A stretch of DNA of 64,000 bases from Adineta ricciae (lineage: Eukaryota > Rotifera > Eurotatoria > Adinetida > Adinetidae). The translations under genes and the position numbers were made by a program. Below the pieces are notes generated by a model. That model was not told where the DNA came from. It worked only from the letters and a program-made list of their open reading frames with translations, and did not search any database. The stretch spans positions 150,243 through 214,242 of the forward strand of contig CAJNOJ010000182.1 in NCBI GenBank assembly GCA_905250025.1, given 5' to 3'. This document shows, piece after piece, positions 1 to 11,769 of the stretch (the first letter of the stretch is position 1; the number at the start of each line of letters is the position of its first letter).

Positions 1-2485
1 GGGAGCGTCGTCATCGACAATCAAATCTAATGGGTACTATACTGAATGTTCATTCGGGTGATTGGATTGTTCGAGAAGCAGGCATTGGTGCTGGTATTGA
101 TTCATATTATGAATACTTATTTAAAGCTTATGTTCTCTTGGGAGAAAAGAATACGGATTATTTAGCTCGTTTTCAAGAACACTATTCCTCGATAATGTCC
201 TACGTTCAACAAGGTGTTGCTATGGTTAATGTTCACATGCATCAACCGTATCGATTAGCGAAAAATCATATGGATGCTTTGTTAGCGTTTTGGCCTGGCT
301 TACAAGTCATGACAGGCGACTTAAAACCGGCGATTGAATTGCACGAAATGTTGTATCAAGTTGTGAAGAAGCATAAATTTTTACCTGAAGCATTTACAAC
401 TGACTATAGAATACATTGGAATTCCCATCCGTTGCGACCTGAATTTGTCGAGTCCACTTATTTTATCTATAAAGTAAAGAAAAAGCATAATTGAAGGAGT
501 AAAAATTACACATCGTTCTTTCGTAGGCCACTGGTGATCCTCATTATCTCGAAGTCGGACGTACAATATTGAACAATTTAGAAGAACACGCTCGTGTTCC
601 ATGTGGTTATGCGGCTATATCCGATGTATCAACTGGTCAACAAGAAGACCGAATGGATTCATTTGTCTTAGCAGAAACATTCAAATATCTTTATCTGCTA
701 TTCGATACAAGTCCACATCGTTATATCGATGTGGATCAATTCGTGTTTACCACCGAAGCTCATATCCTTCCGTTAGATTTATTCGCGTTTCATGTTAACG
801 AAACATTACAGAAAGAATTCGATCGACAGACTTTATTATCTGCACGTCTGTATGAACAAAAGAATCTTTCGTTAACTGAACGATTCAATGAAAAACGAGC
901 GAAGTATAATCAATGTCCTGCGATGGACGATCAATTTCAATCGCACCAGTACAAGGAGAAATTGAGAAGAAATATTCGTGGCGATCAGGATATGACGGAA
1001 ACAGTAACAACGATTTCGGCGATTGAACCAGAAAAACGATCGAAAAAGTAAGAGAGGATCATTTTGAAATTGAAGTACGAATAAAAAGTCCTTTCTAGTG
1101 AATCTCACAATCGCTTGACAGCTTTGGAATTTTCTGCTGTTAACCCTGATCATATCACTCAATTATCGAATATGGGTATACAAATTCAAACAATGACGGA
1201 TGGCCGTAAGAATTGAAAAGATCTTCATTTGACGTAAACAACTTCTCTTCTCTATGCAGGTGTTCAATTGATCCACAATTCAGCCACTGCCGCGTCACAT
1301 GAAGATGCAGAAGATGGTCTTTTGTTCATTCAAGAAATGATAGACATGATGAAGAATATCAATGGATTAAACCCGACATCATCTGAGTCTAATTATCATG
1401 TTCCATTATCGATTATTCCCTTGATAGATAACCCCGAAGGAAAACGGCATAGTTTCGCCGTTGGATCTGCTCAATTTGGAAAACAATTGCACGGCAAATC
1501 AGGAGTAAATCAATCTTGAGTAAAGATTAGAAATTCCCATTTTTTACTTCTAGATATTCGCTCAACTATATGTTGCTCAACCTTTCTCTGCTTGTTCGCA
1601 GCTGTTCTCTTCCCATTTTCTTCACTCACGTATTGGTATTGTTCGACGTGGCGATTGCATGTTCATTGAGAAAGCCCGTCGATTGGAAAATGTTCATGCT
1701 ATTGGAGGAATCGTCATTGATCATAATACTTCGTTGAAATCGTCCACAAATGGCATATTCTCCATGACTGGTGATGGAAATAATGATGTTCATATTCCCG
1801 TTGTGTTAATGTTCAAGGAAGAAGCATTTCATTTGTTACATTTGCTAACAAAATACCCGAATTTGATCGTTTATGTTGGAGACGAACGTTGCTTGAAAGA
1901 AAGTTTCTATGAACAACTCGAACTTCTGGAAAGCCTCGTTGAACCGTGGAATCAAATAACAAATCGCTGGATTTATGGACAAATGTCATTGTTCAAAAAG
2001 AGATCTACCTGCCCGATGGTGCCAGAGAAGCTAAAAGAATTCGAGCAGAAAATTCAATCACAACTAGAAACAATAGACACGCCGCCTGTCGTTCAATTTG
2101 AACATTTTACTGATACTAGTACGGAATCGAAATTATGTGAAATTCAAAATTACATACTAATACTTTTGTTTTGCTATTTCTTATTTTAGACGATAACAAA
2201 TCTGTTGACGAAATCACGTCACAATTATTCGCCAGTCTCAATCTGACAACTGCAAATCTCGGTGGTCAATTATATAACATTGAAGCGTATCGTTCAGCAT
2301 TGAATAAAGTAGTTCGTGCTGCCATAGTTTCTGCGAATCAATCTCTCGCAGCAAATAATACCGCTACGCAGAACCAAGAACAAGAAGTGGAAATTCCTGT
2401 AATCATCGAGCAAGAACCATTGACGACAACAGCGGACACTAGGGAATATACAGAGAAAAGATCCGAGTCCGAAGAGAAAAGCTGA
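1..2485 (+). CDS. EDEM3: EDEM3-like ER mannosidase, block A copy, 5' truncated by the window
   Basis: This is the partial copy of the gene that is complete at 11770-15213. The window begins inside exon 6, with codon phase starting at base 3. Exons by splice-site matching are 1-473, 527-1047, 1099-1205, 1260-1504, 1554-2136 and 2190-2485. It encodes the second half of the GH47 alpha-mannosidase domain, including the HPLRPE and FTTEAH motifs, followed by the protease-associated (PA) domain that marks EDEM3 among EDEM proteins, and a Gln/Glu-rich tail. The family trims mannose from misfolded glycoproteins in the ER lumen for ER-associated degradation. No nonsense codon or frameshift is visible, and protein differences from the block B copy are few and concentrated near the C-terminus. 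Confidence 0.85.
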
Positions 2486-2857
2486 GTGACAGAGAAATAC
2501 GTTCATATTTCTCGCCGGTGATAATAAATTATGTTATATTTTGTTTTCAGTTTTGCTAGTCGTCGAGTTTGCAGTTCGATTGAAATAACCTACCAAGAGA
2601 TCTTCTACAACTAAATAAAAATGTATATGACTATTGTTTCACAGTTATTCCTTTCGTTTCCTTCTCTTTTCTTTTGTTACTAATAAACACCTACGCAACC
2701 GATCTATTTCTTTTCTCAAAGGAAACCTATATCAATTTAATCTCTAGTACGTTTTCTAGCATTAATTTAGCGTGTAAAACACAAACAAAGACAAAAAGAA
2801 AAGAACTACATGTACAATAAAACGCAACAACAAAAAAAACGAAGGAGTCATTTTTGA
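2486..2857. other. Convergent 3' spacer
   Basis: This spacer separates the EDEM3 stop (+) from the stop of the Cys-rich gene (-). AATAAA hexamers at about 2523 and again near 2611 are plausible EDEM3 poly(A) signals. Nothing else is recognisable. The matching spacer in block B is 15214-15593. Confidence 0.6.
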
Positions 2858-4038
2858 CTATTTATAGATTTGTTTCATCAGTTTGTTAATAGTTTCTGAA
2901 TCTAATCGATGCACACCAGATAAATGTCGCCGAATACTTTTTCGAGTGATTTCTTGCGTTGAACATGGCATATTTGTAATAGGATCGTTGATTGCCAATG
3001 GACATTTGACTTTATGAAGTGGATCAAACAATGTCAATGTCGTATCAGTTGTTATCGAAAACAATTTACTAGTAGATGGATCTTGTTGATAAATCATTGC
3101 TTTTACCAGACGAATCGAGACTTGACGTTTGAAGCCATGTTTGGAATTGAAATGTTGATACAAACAAATCTTTTTAGTTGGACCTTTTGATTTCGTACAC
3201 AATTGATGTTGATGGTAGTCTTGAAATAAACCGAATGCGCCATCGAATGTTAGTGGACATTCGCCGAGATATGAACCGCAGGACATTGATTGGCCGAGTT
3301 TTTTCTTAGATGTTCTTCGTTTAGTTTTTATATCGTAATCTGAATCGTCTGTTCTATTGTTCTGATCCACATAATCATACTCTGGTTTAAAAAAAAACAA
3401 AAAAGAAGTTTTTGACACTTTACTGCAATGTCTTACCTTCATCACTGAATTCTTCGGTTGTATTTACATTGAAATCTAAATAACAGATTTTGAACAATAA
3501 TTGGTAAAATATCCTTTATTTCAATCGCACTTTCATCGTTTTTCCAGGGTGTTATTTCATTCCACCATTCAATTTCTTTTGGCTGACTAGATATTTCAAA
3601 TCGTTTAATCAATTCAAATCTTTCCCAAAAGAATTCTTACATATGTGACGTAACTATTTCTTTATTTTCATCGCCATCGAAATAATTCGAATTTTTCATC
3701 GATAACGGTACTTCGGATAGGTGTTGATCTTCTTGATTAGTACATTCTTTGAGTAGATCAGGAACATTTTTTTGTTCTTCAGCATCGGAATCAAGTGTAA
3801 CAGCTAAACGATATCATACGACATGTTTGCACTCTTAACAAAACGACATACTTGACGACGAATGGTCCAAATCTTCTTTCTCATCGATTCCCGATGTCTG
3901 ATGAGAAAGCCAATGGCGATAACAGAGCATATGTTCACAATGAGTTTTGCATAGAAAAACATGAATGGGTGGAGCACCCAATACGGGAAAACATGTTGGT
4001 TGTGTGCAATATCCCTTACCAGAGAGCATCTTTGGCAT
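2858..4038 (-). CDS. Uncharacterised cysteine/histidine-rich protein, block A copy
   Basis: I do not recognise the family. The model joins five exons on the minus strand: 3852-4038, 3641-3803, 3531-3586, 3437-3475 and 2858-3381. It totals 969 nt, or 322 codons plus stop. The N-terminal 70 residues carry paired cysteines and histidines (CTQPTC, then CKTHC and CYRHW) that look like a treble-clef or B-box-like zinc site. The middle is acidic and low in complexity. The C-terminal half holds a conserved block with GECPLTFDGAF, the string YHQHQLC, and a Cys/His spacing that could bind a second metal. Every intron is under about 65 nt. The exon structure is identical in block B, which supports it as a real gene. 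A nuclear or ubiquitin-related role would be guesswork. Confidence 0.6.
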
Positions 4039-4329
4039 GATAAATATAGTCGGATATGTTTCACGTGTTCGTTTTTGTGCCACATATATATGGCGACAAA
4101 ATAGATGACGGACGACAGGAAAGGAAAAAAGGATTAGAGAAAAGTGAACAAATAGTTGAAAACGTTTCGAGACTGAAATTTTGAATTCGTTGTTTTGTAC
4201 CTGGAAGAGTCGGAGATACTTTTTCGTTTTTCTTTTCTATATTTTTATTCCAGAATTCTCATGTCATGTGAAGTTATATTCAAACAAAGATCGCAAAAAA
4301 TATAATGAAAATCTTCAATATAAACACTA

Positions 4330-5896
4330 TCACTGTTCTTCTTTCAGATTTCGATCAATAGTGATAACACGTTCGTCAATGAAACTGTTTTCATCAGTAT
4401 CGTCGTCGTTATCGGTTAAACTCAATTCTTGTCCAGTGGTTTTCGTCGGTTGAGATTGTTGAATAAATTCTGTTAATGTGCGTTCGGTACAGCGAGCTAT
4501 AAAACGTATCAGTGGCCGTAAATCGCCATCATTTGCTTGATCAAGACAAGCGTAATAGGTTAAACGTTCTGTTTTCTTAATAATCACAGGTGGAAAACCG
4601 GATCTCATTAAAATCAAATTCATTAACAAACGACCTGTTCGGCCATTTCCATCAATAAACGGATGAATATAAACAAATTTGTAATGTGCGATAGCAGCTA
4701 ATTCAATTGCATGAAGATCTCTCGTATCTTCTAATGAATTTAACCAAACTAGGAAATCTTCCAGATATCCGTCGACTTCACTGGCAGCCGGAGGAACAAA
4801 TGATCCAACATAAACTTGATGTTCACGTAACTGACCGGCTTGAACGGGATCGACAAAACCTAAAACTCGTCGGTGAATTTCGAAGATATCTTCGCGTTTG
4901 ATCGAACCGAGACGATTCACTAATGTACAATTAACGTATTGCAAAGCTAAGTCGAGTCCAAGAACTTCTTGCTGCTCAATTAGAGATTTTCCACCAATGG
5001 CCATGCGTGTTTCAACAATATGCCGCGTTTCACGCAGATTCAACGTATTTCCTTCGATGGCATTCGAATGATAAATGTGTAAATAATAAGCATCACGTTT
5101 AGCACGTCGTAAATAAGGATTTGTGTCCGGAATTCGATAGAGTTCTTGAAGAAGATTATCAATGAACGTAAAATGTTTCTGATCGATTTCTTCAACTAAT
5201 GGTAATGTGCGTTTTTTCAGTTCTAAAGCACGAGGATTGGTTGGTTGATTGAAAAGTGCGCGCGTGTATAAACTATCAGCATGTATCAAATCTTTATGAT
5301 GATATTCGAGAAATTGACCATATTCGACGAGAATTTCGGAATTATAAGGATCGAGTGTTAGAGCATGTTCGAAAACTTTGCGTGCCTTTTCAAACTTGTT
5401 TTCAACGATTAAACGAAGCGCGAGATGAAGTGCAGTTTCTGCTTCTTGTCGAAGATCTTGAAAAACACATAACAGAAGTCGATTGTCAGAAAAAAAACCT
5501 AACGAAAAACTTACCACTAGACACGTTCTTTTCTTTAATCTGGTCTTTGGTATACTTGCGTTCTGTATTTGAAGGTTCGCGTTGACGATGCTGTGCTTGC
5601 AATTCATTCTTCTTCGCTGATGAACATTGCACAGATGTAACGCCCGCTGGGAAAAAAACATGACGGGAAGTGAGTAAACTGAGCGACGATGATGATGATG
5701 ATATCGATGAAAATGGTGGCGATGAAACTTTAATTAATAAATGTGGGATTAAAATATTAACAATAATTGTAGTGGTAAATGAAAGAAGAAGAAATAAACA
5801 TAACGTTGTAAGAGATTGACGGACGTCAATCGAAGGACAACATTGTGCCAGTCGGTGAAAACTCCGTCGAAATATAATTCGATAAAATAGTGTCAT
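4330..5896 (-). CDS. FICD: FICD/HYPE-like protein adenylyltransferase, block A copy
   Basis: Two exons are joined by a 58-nt intron (exons 5515-5896 and 4330-5456; 502 residues). An N-terminal hydrophobic segment makes it a type II ER membrane protein, followed by TPR repeats and a Fic domain. The Fic motif HPFIDGNGRTGR is intact, as is the autoinhibitory helix motif SNAIEGN. The inhibitory glutamate in that motif marks FICD-type enzymes, which AMPylate and de-AMPylate the ER chaperone BiP. The intron in this copy is one base longer than in block B. That shifts the frame if it is not spliced, which is direct evidence that it is an intron. EDEM3, another ER quality-control gene, sits in the same block. 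Confidence 0.9.
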
Positions 5897-6115
5897 TGAT
5901 TATGATTCTATTCAAGACGGTAGCGGAGAACATGATAGATAATATTTAATGGTAAAGAGATGAATAAGCTACGTGAAGATCATGACTATCTTCAAGAATT
6001 TTATGAATCTAAAAAAAGACAAACAAAAACATTTTCTTTACTAACATTAGAAAAATCGATCTAGTAAACACAGGTGGATGTTAACTGAATGATTCTAGCA
6101 GAAACGTAGGCCTTT

Positions 6116-6703
6116 TTATCTAGCTTTTTGTTGTTCGAATAATTCTTGAATTTGTTGCGTTGCTGTTACTTGTGGAAATTCCATTTCAGTCAGATCGTTG
6201 TCGGGATATGTTCGCAATGTTCGATCAGTTGGTTTATTTGTAAATGGTGTCCATATGCCTTGAGTCGACGGTGAATCCGTATGCATTTTCTTTAATAGTC
6301 TCCATTGTGGATCACCTTGTTGTGTCAACAAACTGTGTATCCACCAATTCACATGCTGTCGATCACAATTTGATAGTGGAATCCATTGACGATCACCACT
6401 TAGATATTCTCCGATTAGATTTGGTGCTCGGTGACGACGTGGTTGAACATATATAACAACATACGGATGTTGACGAGCAAATGCTGTTAAATCATTAGCA
6501 ATCCATTCTCGTGTGCCGTACGATGTACGAAATTCTTTACACACTTGAATCGTCAAGCGTTGCAGTTGACAAACATATCGCGAACCGACACCATTCTGCA
6601 GATGAGTTGAGATGTACTTTCCAGGTGTTATTTCATCGAATGAATGAAACGAACGAATCGATTGTTTTGGTAATGAAACGAAACGACGGAGTAGCTGAAA
6701 CAT
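6116..6703 (-). CDS. mrpl43: Mitochondrial ribosomal protein mL43, block A copy
   Basis: This encodes 195 residues with the L51/S25/CI-B8 thioredoxin-like fold of mL43. Diagnostic stretches include NGVGSRYVCQLQRL, a central FARQHPYVVIYV strand-loop and the C-terminal HTDSPSTQGIWTPFTNKP. The open frame extends 14 codons further to an ATG at 6745. I chose 6703 because a polypyrimidine tract and CAG acceptor (tttctgtattcag) lie immediately before that ATG, suggesting a 5'-UTR intron. The basic N-terminus (LLRRFVSLPKQ) also fits mitochondrial import. The protein belongs to the large subunit of the mitoribosome. Confidence 0.88.
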   Translation of the reverse strand: MFQLLRRFVSLPKQSIRSFHSFDEITPGKYISTHLQNGVGSRYVCQLQRLTIQVCKEFRTSYGTREWIANDLTAFARQHPYVVIYVQPRRHRAPNLIGEYLSGDRQWIPLSNCDRQHVNWWIHSLLTQQGDPQWRLLKKMHTDSPSTQGIWTPFTNKPTDRTLRTYPDNDLTEMEFPQVTATQQIQELFEQQKAR

Positions 6704-6800
6704 CTGAATACAGAAAGAAACTATATATCGTGCGAAAAATAGCAAGATGTCTGATGTGAAGCGTATGACTGGTACGGAACTTAATCCAACAGTTAAATAA

Positions 6801-6801
6801 N
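6801..6801. other. Single ambiguous base N at a probable contig join
   Basis: The homology between blocks A and B stops exactly here, and the H2B reading frame is cut at the same base. Two unrelated breakpoints on one undetermined base are best explained by an assembly join. Confidence 0.85.
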
Positions 6802-6906
6802 TCGTCGACGTCTAGCTTTTTTATCAGAGCCTTTGGCACCCGATGAACCTTTGGTTGTCTTTGTAACGGCTTTTTTTGAGCCTTTTGATGGAGTTTTTGG
6901 TGGCAT
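6802..6906 (-). CDS. Histone H2B, N-terminal 35 codons only
   Basis: The reading frame starts MPPKTPSKGSKK and ends in KKARRRR, which is the typical basic N-terminal tail of H2B, just where the histone fold would begin. It is cut by the N at 6801, and what follows is the spacer upstream of mL43, so the histone-fold part is missing from the assembly here. The gene is divergent from H2A with 284 bp between the start codons, the usual metazoan H2A/H2B arrangement. I regard it as a real gene truncated by assembly rather than a pseudogene. Confidence 0.85.
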
Positions 6907-7676
<770 letters not shown>

Positions 7677-7728
7677 ATATTCTTGACCTAGTCATATCAT
7701 AACATCAAGATATTCTAAAAAACCCAAC

Positions 7729-7744
7729 AGCCCTCTTTAGGGCT
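7729..7744 (+). promoter_or_regulatory. Histone mRNA 3' stem-loop
   Basis: The sequence agccctctttagggct forms a perfect 6-bp stem with a 4-nt loop, 52 nt after the H2A stop. It matches the shape of the replication-dependent histone processing signal bound by SLBP. A purine-rich stretch (aaggagaaaa, about 7769-7779) lies where the U7 snRNA target would be. Confidence 0.8.
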
Positions 7745-8950
7745 AAAAAACTTTAAATTCATACATGTAAGGAGAAAATATTAAACATATAAAACGTTTT
7801 GTTGTCCTGTATTCGTCAAATAAATCTTCGATGTGTCAAATATCACAATAATGACTGGACAGATTCGTAAACGACGACAAACGTCCACGAGATGTTTGAA
7901 TTTCAATCAAACGTATTGCTGATGAATAGAGTCAGTGTTAAATTAGTCGAAAGGTTGGAAATCAAGGCGATATGTTCCAGTAGAAAAGAGCAAAAGACAA
8001 TTAATTCGATGATAAAACTGATCAATATGTTGAGAACAAGTAATAGCATTGAATAACTTAAAATTCATTCATGGTTTATGCGAACTAAAACACAATGCAT
8101 AGATTGAAAATTGTTTGACAAAAAGCAAAACATCAACTTTCTTATCTATAAACTTCAAACGAAAGATACGCGAACTACAACTATTTACTTTGAGTTAGAA
8201 CGAAAAGAAAAGACAAACAATGTCTGTAACAAACGTGTTGTTTTGTACAATTATAAATGAATATGTGAATTATAGAAAATGGTATCCTCGAGTTCATGCA
8301 GTTCGAAAGATACCAATTATTATTTTCAGCGTGTTCCTTCTTCAGCATAGATCAAGGCAAAGAATCCATAGATCTTTACTTTAGTTAAGCGTGCGTCCAA
8401 AGAATTACCTCGCTAAAGTGCAAAACATAATCTCGATTAGGGTAAAATTCAAAATCTGATAGAGAAAAACAAATTGAAGGATAGAGTAATTATGTAAGGA
8501 TGCCTTTCAATGGCCAGATTATTTTCCCTATGGTGGTAACAAACTAAACGTAACAGTGACACAGATTTCAAGCAAGATATGATCTACTGAGGATGCTTCT
8601 GAGATGAGGTGCACTGATTAGTTATTCCCTTTGCCGAACCTTGGTAACTAAAGCTAATTCTTATCAGATATTAAGCAATATATATCCTTTTTTTCTTTAT
8701 AACCTGTAATTTTTCTGAAATAATTTACAAAGAAAGGTTTTTCTTTTATAGAATCAATGTCATCAACAGGATTATTTCTTCCAAAAGAATAACGAATGTA
8801 ACCTATAAACATCCTCGTCAAAATAGCATTTAGCTTTTCGTGATAAGAACTTTTCTATAGAAAGAATATTCATTTGGGAAACATCTCTCCAATATTTCCC
8901 ATTGTAAACTCGACATTTAATCAAATGCTCAAATAATTCAGGACCCATTA
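7745..8950. other. Intergenic stretch, no gene recognised
   Basis: The stretch is AT-rich. Scattered short open frames on both strands show no family motif, and none is supported. A minus-strand frame at 8772-8963 has protein-like composition, but I cannot link it to anything. Confidence 0.5.
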
Positions 8951-10010
8951 GTGACATTCGCACTCAATAGTCAAATCAATCAATGATGATTTATACCAAG
9001 TAAATCAAAAGATTCTCATCTTGGGCTTTTTGGAATTTCTCAGAAATACTTTTACTTACCCTCAAAGAGAACTTCGGTTCAATACATCATGTTGTATCTA
9101 TTCACTTTGCGTATCAGTAATCGATATCATAAATCTATCATTGAACGCATCTACAAATTATCCAACTATTCAGTACAATACTGATATTCCGTGGTATTCA
9201 TTCTCGATCCTTGCACCAACGGCCTAGCGTCACTCTATATGCTCCTATGCTATTCGATCTATAATACGGCATATTTTGCGGTTCGACTCAACTAGAAACA
9301 ATAAGTATTTTGTACATGGTACTGATCGGTCTAAATCGACCTTTATTGATGCTCACTTATCAGAATATTAGCCGAAATCGTCGACGAGTAGTACGTACAA
9401 TAGTTTGAAATCTTTCGTTTTCGAACGTTTCGTTTATTAATATTCGATTTTTATGGTAATGGAATTGTCATCAATTGACGAAGCGCTCGAACTCCATTCA
9501 TCATAATGATAGTAACTCAAGTGCTGGTTACTAGTTTCTTTTCTTTACAACATAGATTATCATCTATATGTGCTTTACAATTTCCGGAAAAGGTTTCGAA
9601 GGTGTAGGCCATTGGTCAATTCTAATGTTTGCCGTTTTTTTCTGAGTAATGATTTGTATTACATAAGTAACGTCAAATCCTTTTATCTATCACTCTTAAC
9701 TTGCAGTTTATTTCGAAAAATCTTTGTCAAAAGTTTCGGTAAATTATTACCATGGCGTATCTTAGAATAACTTGTACCCGGTACATCCGTCAATACTGTA
9801 ACCAGAACGGCTCGTTTCAATCAACAGCAGCCAGAGATGTATATAGATCTTCTGAAGACATGTCGATGCCTTTTTTGTTTTGTTCGTCAATATATTCGAG
9901 GATAACTATGCAATTTATTTTAACACATATTGACATAGTCTGCGAGTTATTCACAGAAGCATTGAACTTGGTCTGTACCCGCGTTGAGATCATTGATGAG
10001 CTTTAGTGTT
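8951..10010 (+). pseudogene. Possible decayed rhodopsin-like GPCR
   Basis: A short open frame at about 9021-9227 reads like the first transmembrane helices of the large rotifer GPCR family: a TFTYPQRELRFNTSCCIYSL-type segment followed by a hydrophobic stretch. The frame is then lost. Further plus-strand fragments to about 10010 contain basic loop-like runs but no continuous seven-helix frame. An intact GPCR lies about 430 bp downstream on the same strand, so a dead tandem relative is plausible. The evidence is weak. Confidence 0.3.
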
Positions 10011-10442
10011 TATTAAAATTATGTTTGCAGCAAAAAAAATAATCTTGCAAGCGACTTTCAAAGATATTTTCTTGCGATTAACATAAGCAGGGAAGAATCC
10101 AGAATTCCTTGTAGAGTTTCATCCTTTTCTGCTAGATTTTGCTTCGAGATTAGTAAAGAAGGCGAGGATTTATTAAATCCGAGCATCAGAACACCTTGCC
10201 TAATGCTCAATTATCATTGGCAGAGTCTGCTAAATGTTTTACCAAGTGTTTCTGTCCGAAGCGATTCTAGACGAAAAAAAATGTAATGAAAGAAAACAAA
10301 TGCTATTTTTGTTCCATCTTAAAGACATCTTATGACAAAAAGCCTTACAAAAGGAAGATATTTTGCATATTTAATCCCACGTAGGAGAAAAATATTCAAT
10401 TATAGATACTAAGAAGGTTATATAGAAGTTGTTACTTAGACA

Positions 10443-11342
10443 ATGTTCACAAATATGTTCTACACGATCAATTTTTCCATAGAGATCTTTTTCGCGATTG
10501 TTGCGTTAATGTTTGCAGTCACGACACTAGTTCTTTTCATCATTAATCGACAATGTCGTACTATCACCAATCTATTATTATGCAATACCGTCACTGCTGC
10601 CATTCTTTACTACGTCCCATTTCTGTTTTCAGTAGCTTACAGTCTCAGCGAAGGCTGGTCTTCGTATCAACCAGCATGTATCCTGCGTGGTTATATATTT
10701 ACTGTTGCTTGCACTGCGCTGTGCTACTCATACTTGATTCAGACAATTAGTCGATTATTTTTTTGTGTATTTTTTAAATGTAAAAAATTACAAACCTGGT
10801 TCGTGCATTGGATCATGATTCTTATTAATTGGATTCTGGCTTTTGTCATACCACTGGTTCCTATAATCTATGATGGGTATATCTTTGAAGACGAATCTCG
10901 TCTTTGCATTCCAACAACGAAAAATATCCCGTCAGCACTATACGTGATGTGTCTTGCGTATATTTTGCCAACATGTGCACTAGCGGTGATTTATGGTATT
11001 ATTCTTCGTCATATACGTCAATCTTCGCGTCGAATTGTGAGTTTTGTAGCGGAAACATCAAAGGCAATTGTGACGACGAATCAAACGTTGCCGAATTACA
11101 AGCGTGAAATCGAAATTCTGAAGAAAGTTTTTGTTTTATTGAATATTTTAATATTTGCTGGATCATTTTATGTCATATCCACGTTCTGGAATTGGATTCA
11201 ACCACAAGCTGCACCAAAATTTCTGTGTTCAGTTGCTATTGAAATGATAACAATTTTCATTGCAGTGATGCTAGTTACTCTGTTTTTCATGAGTAAAGAT
11301 CTGAGAATTGCTTTAGTGAATTACATAAGCTGTGTACATTGA
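10443..11342 (+). CDS. Rhodopsin-like GPCR, single exon
   Basis: The protein has 299 residues and seven hydrophobic helices. TM1 spans about 8-33, TM2 about 43-65, TM3 about 83-108 with a cysteine at its start, TM4 about 122-142, TM5 about 164-188, TM6 about 227-250 and TM7 about 258-283. The N-terminus is very short and the DRY position reads ISR, so it is a divergent class A-like receptor of the expanded rotifer chemosensory or peptide type. It is intronless, unlike most genes here. The ligand cannot be inferred. Confidence 0.75.
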   Translation: MFTNMFYTINFSIEIFFAIVALMFAVTTLVLFIINRQCRTITNLLLCNTVTAAILYYVPFLFSVAYSLSEGWSSYQPACILRGYIFTVACTALCYSYLIQTISRLFFCVFFKCKKLQTWFVHWIMILINWILAFVIPLVPIIYDGYIFEDESRLCIPTTKNIPSALYVMCLAYILPTCALAVIYGIILRHIRQSSRRIVSFVAETSKAIVTTNQTLPNYKREIEILKKVFVLLNILIFAGSFYVISTFWNWIQPQAAPKFLCSVAIEMITIFIAVMLVTLFFMSKDLRIALVNYISCVH

Positions 11343-11769
11343 CGTTGACTTTCAGATGTTTGAGTTAACTAAATATATATAGAGTTCTCTTCTTCATCTG
11401 TACTAAAGTGACATCTCTATGAAAGCCTTGCTGTACAAGGCACGATTCGTTTATGTTGATGCCCATTAGAATCAACCAAAATATTTTCGTTCGATGTACA
11501 AGCGAAGATTATCATTGACTGATAAATCAAACGAAAACGCAAATATCCTTTTTTCCTCTTCTCATCAATTCATTCCGTAGACAGACAGTCCAACATGTGG
11601 TGCATTTGCTCTTACTAATCAAATGAATCTATAATATTGTTTCTCTTCTGTTTTTCTATCAGTATAAATTACGTTCAGAACACGTATGTGATCGAATTGT
11701 CCTACTGTAGCACTTTTATATGCAAACTGATCATGTTTCTTTTTTTGTTTTAAGTTTTAATCAAAGAAA
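11343..11769. other. Spacer before EDEM3
   Basis: This is 427 bp of AT-rich sequence between the GPCR stop and the EDEM3 start. Nothing specific is visible beyond a T-rich tract just before the start codon. Confidence 0.4.

Larger units (their letters stand above)
1..6800. repeat. Block A: first copy of a four-gene colinear segment
   Basis: This segment aligns end to end with 12746-19534, with base 1 matching 12746. Gene order and strands are identical: EDEM3 (+), Cys-rich unknown (-), FICD (-), mL43 (-). Differences are scattered substitutions, mostly at third positions in exons, plus small indels confined to introns and spacers. By eye I count about 2-4 differences per 60 bases in the coding stretches compared. 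The copy starts at or before the window edge and ends exactly at the N at 6801. All reading frames are still open in both copies, so both appear to be under constraint. It may be an allele or an ancient duplicate rather than a true tandem copy. Confidence 0.95.
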
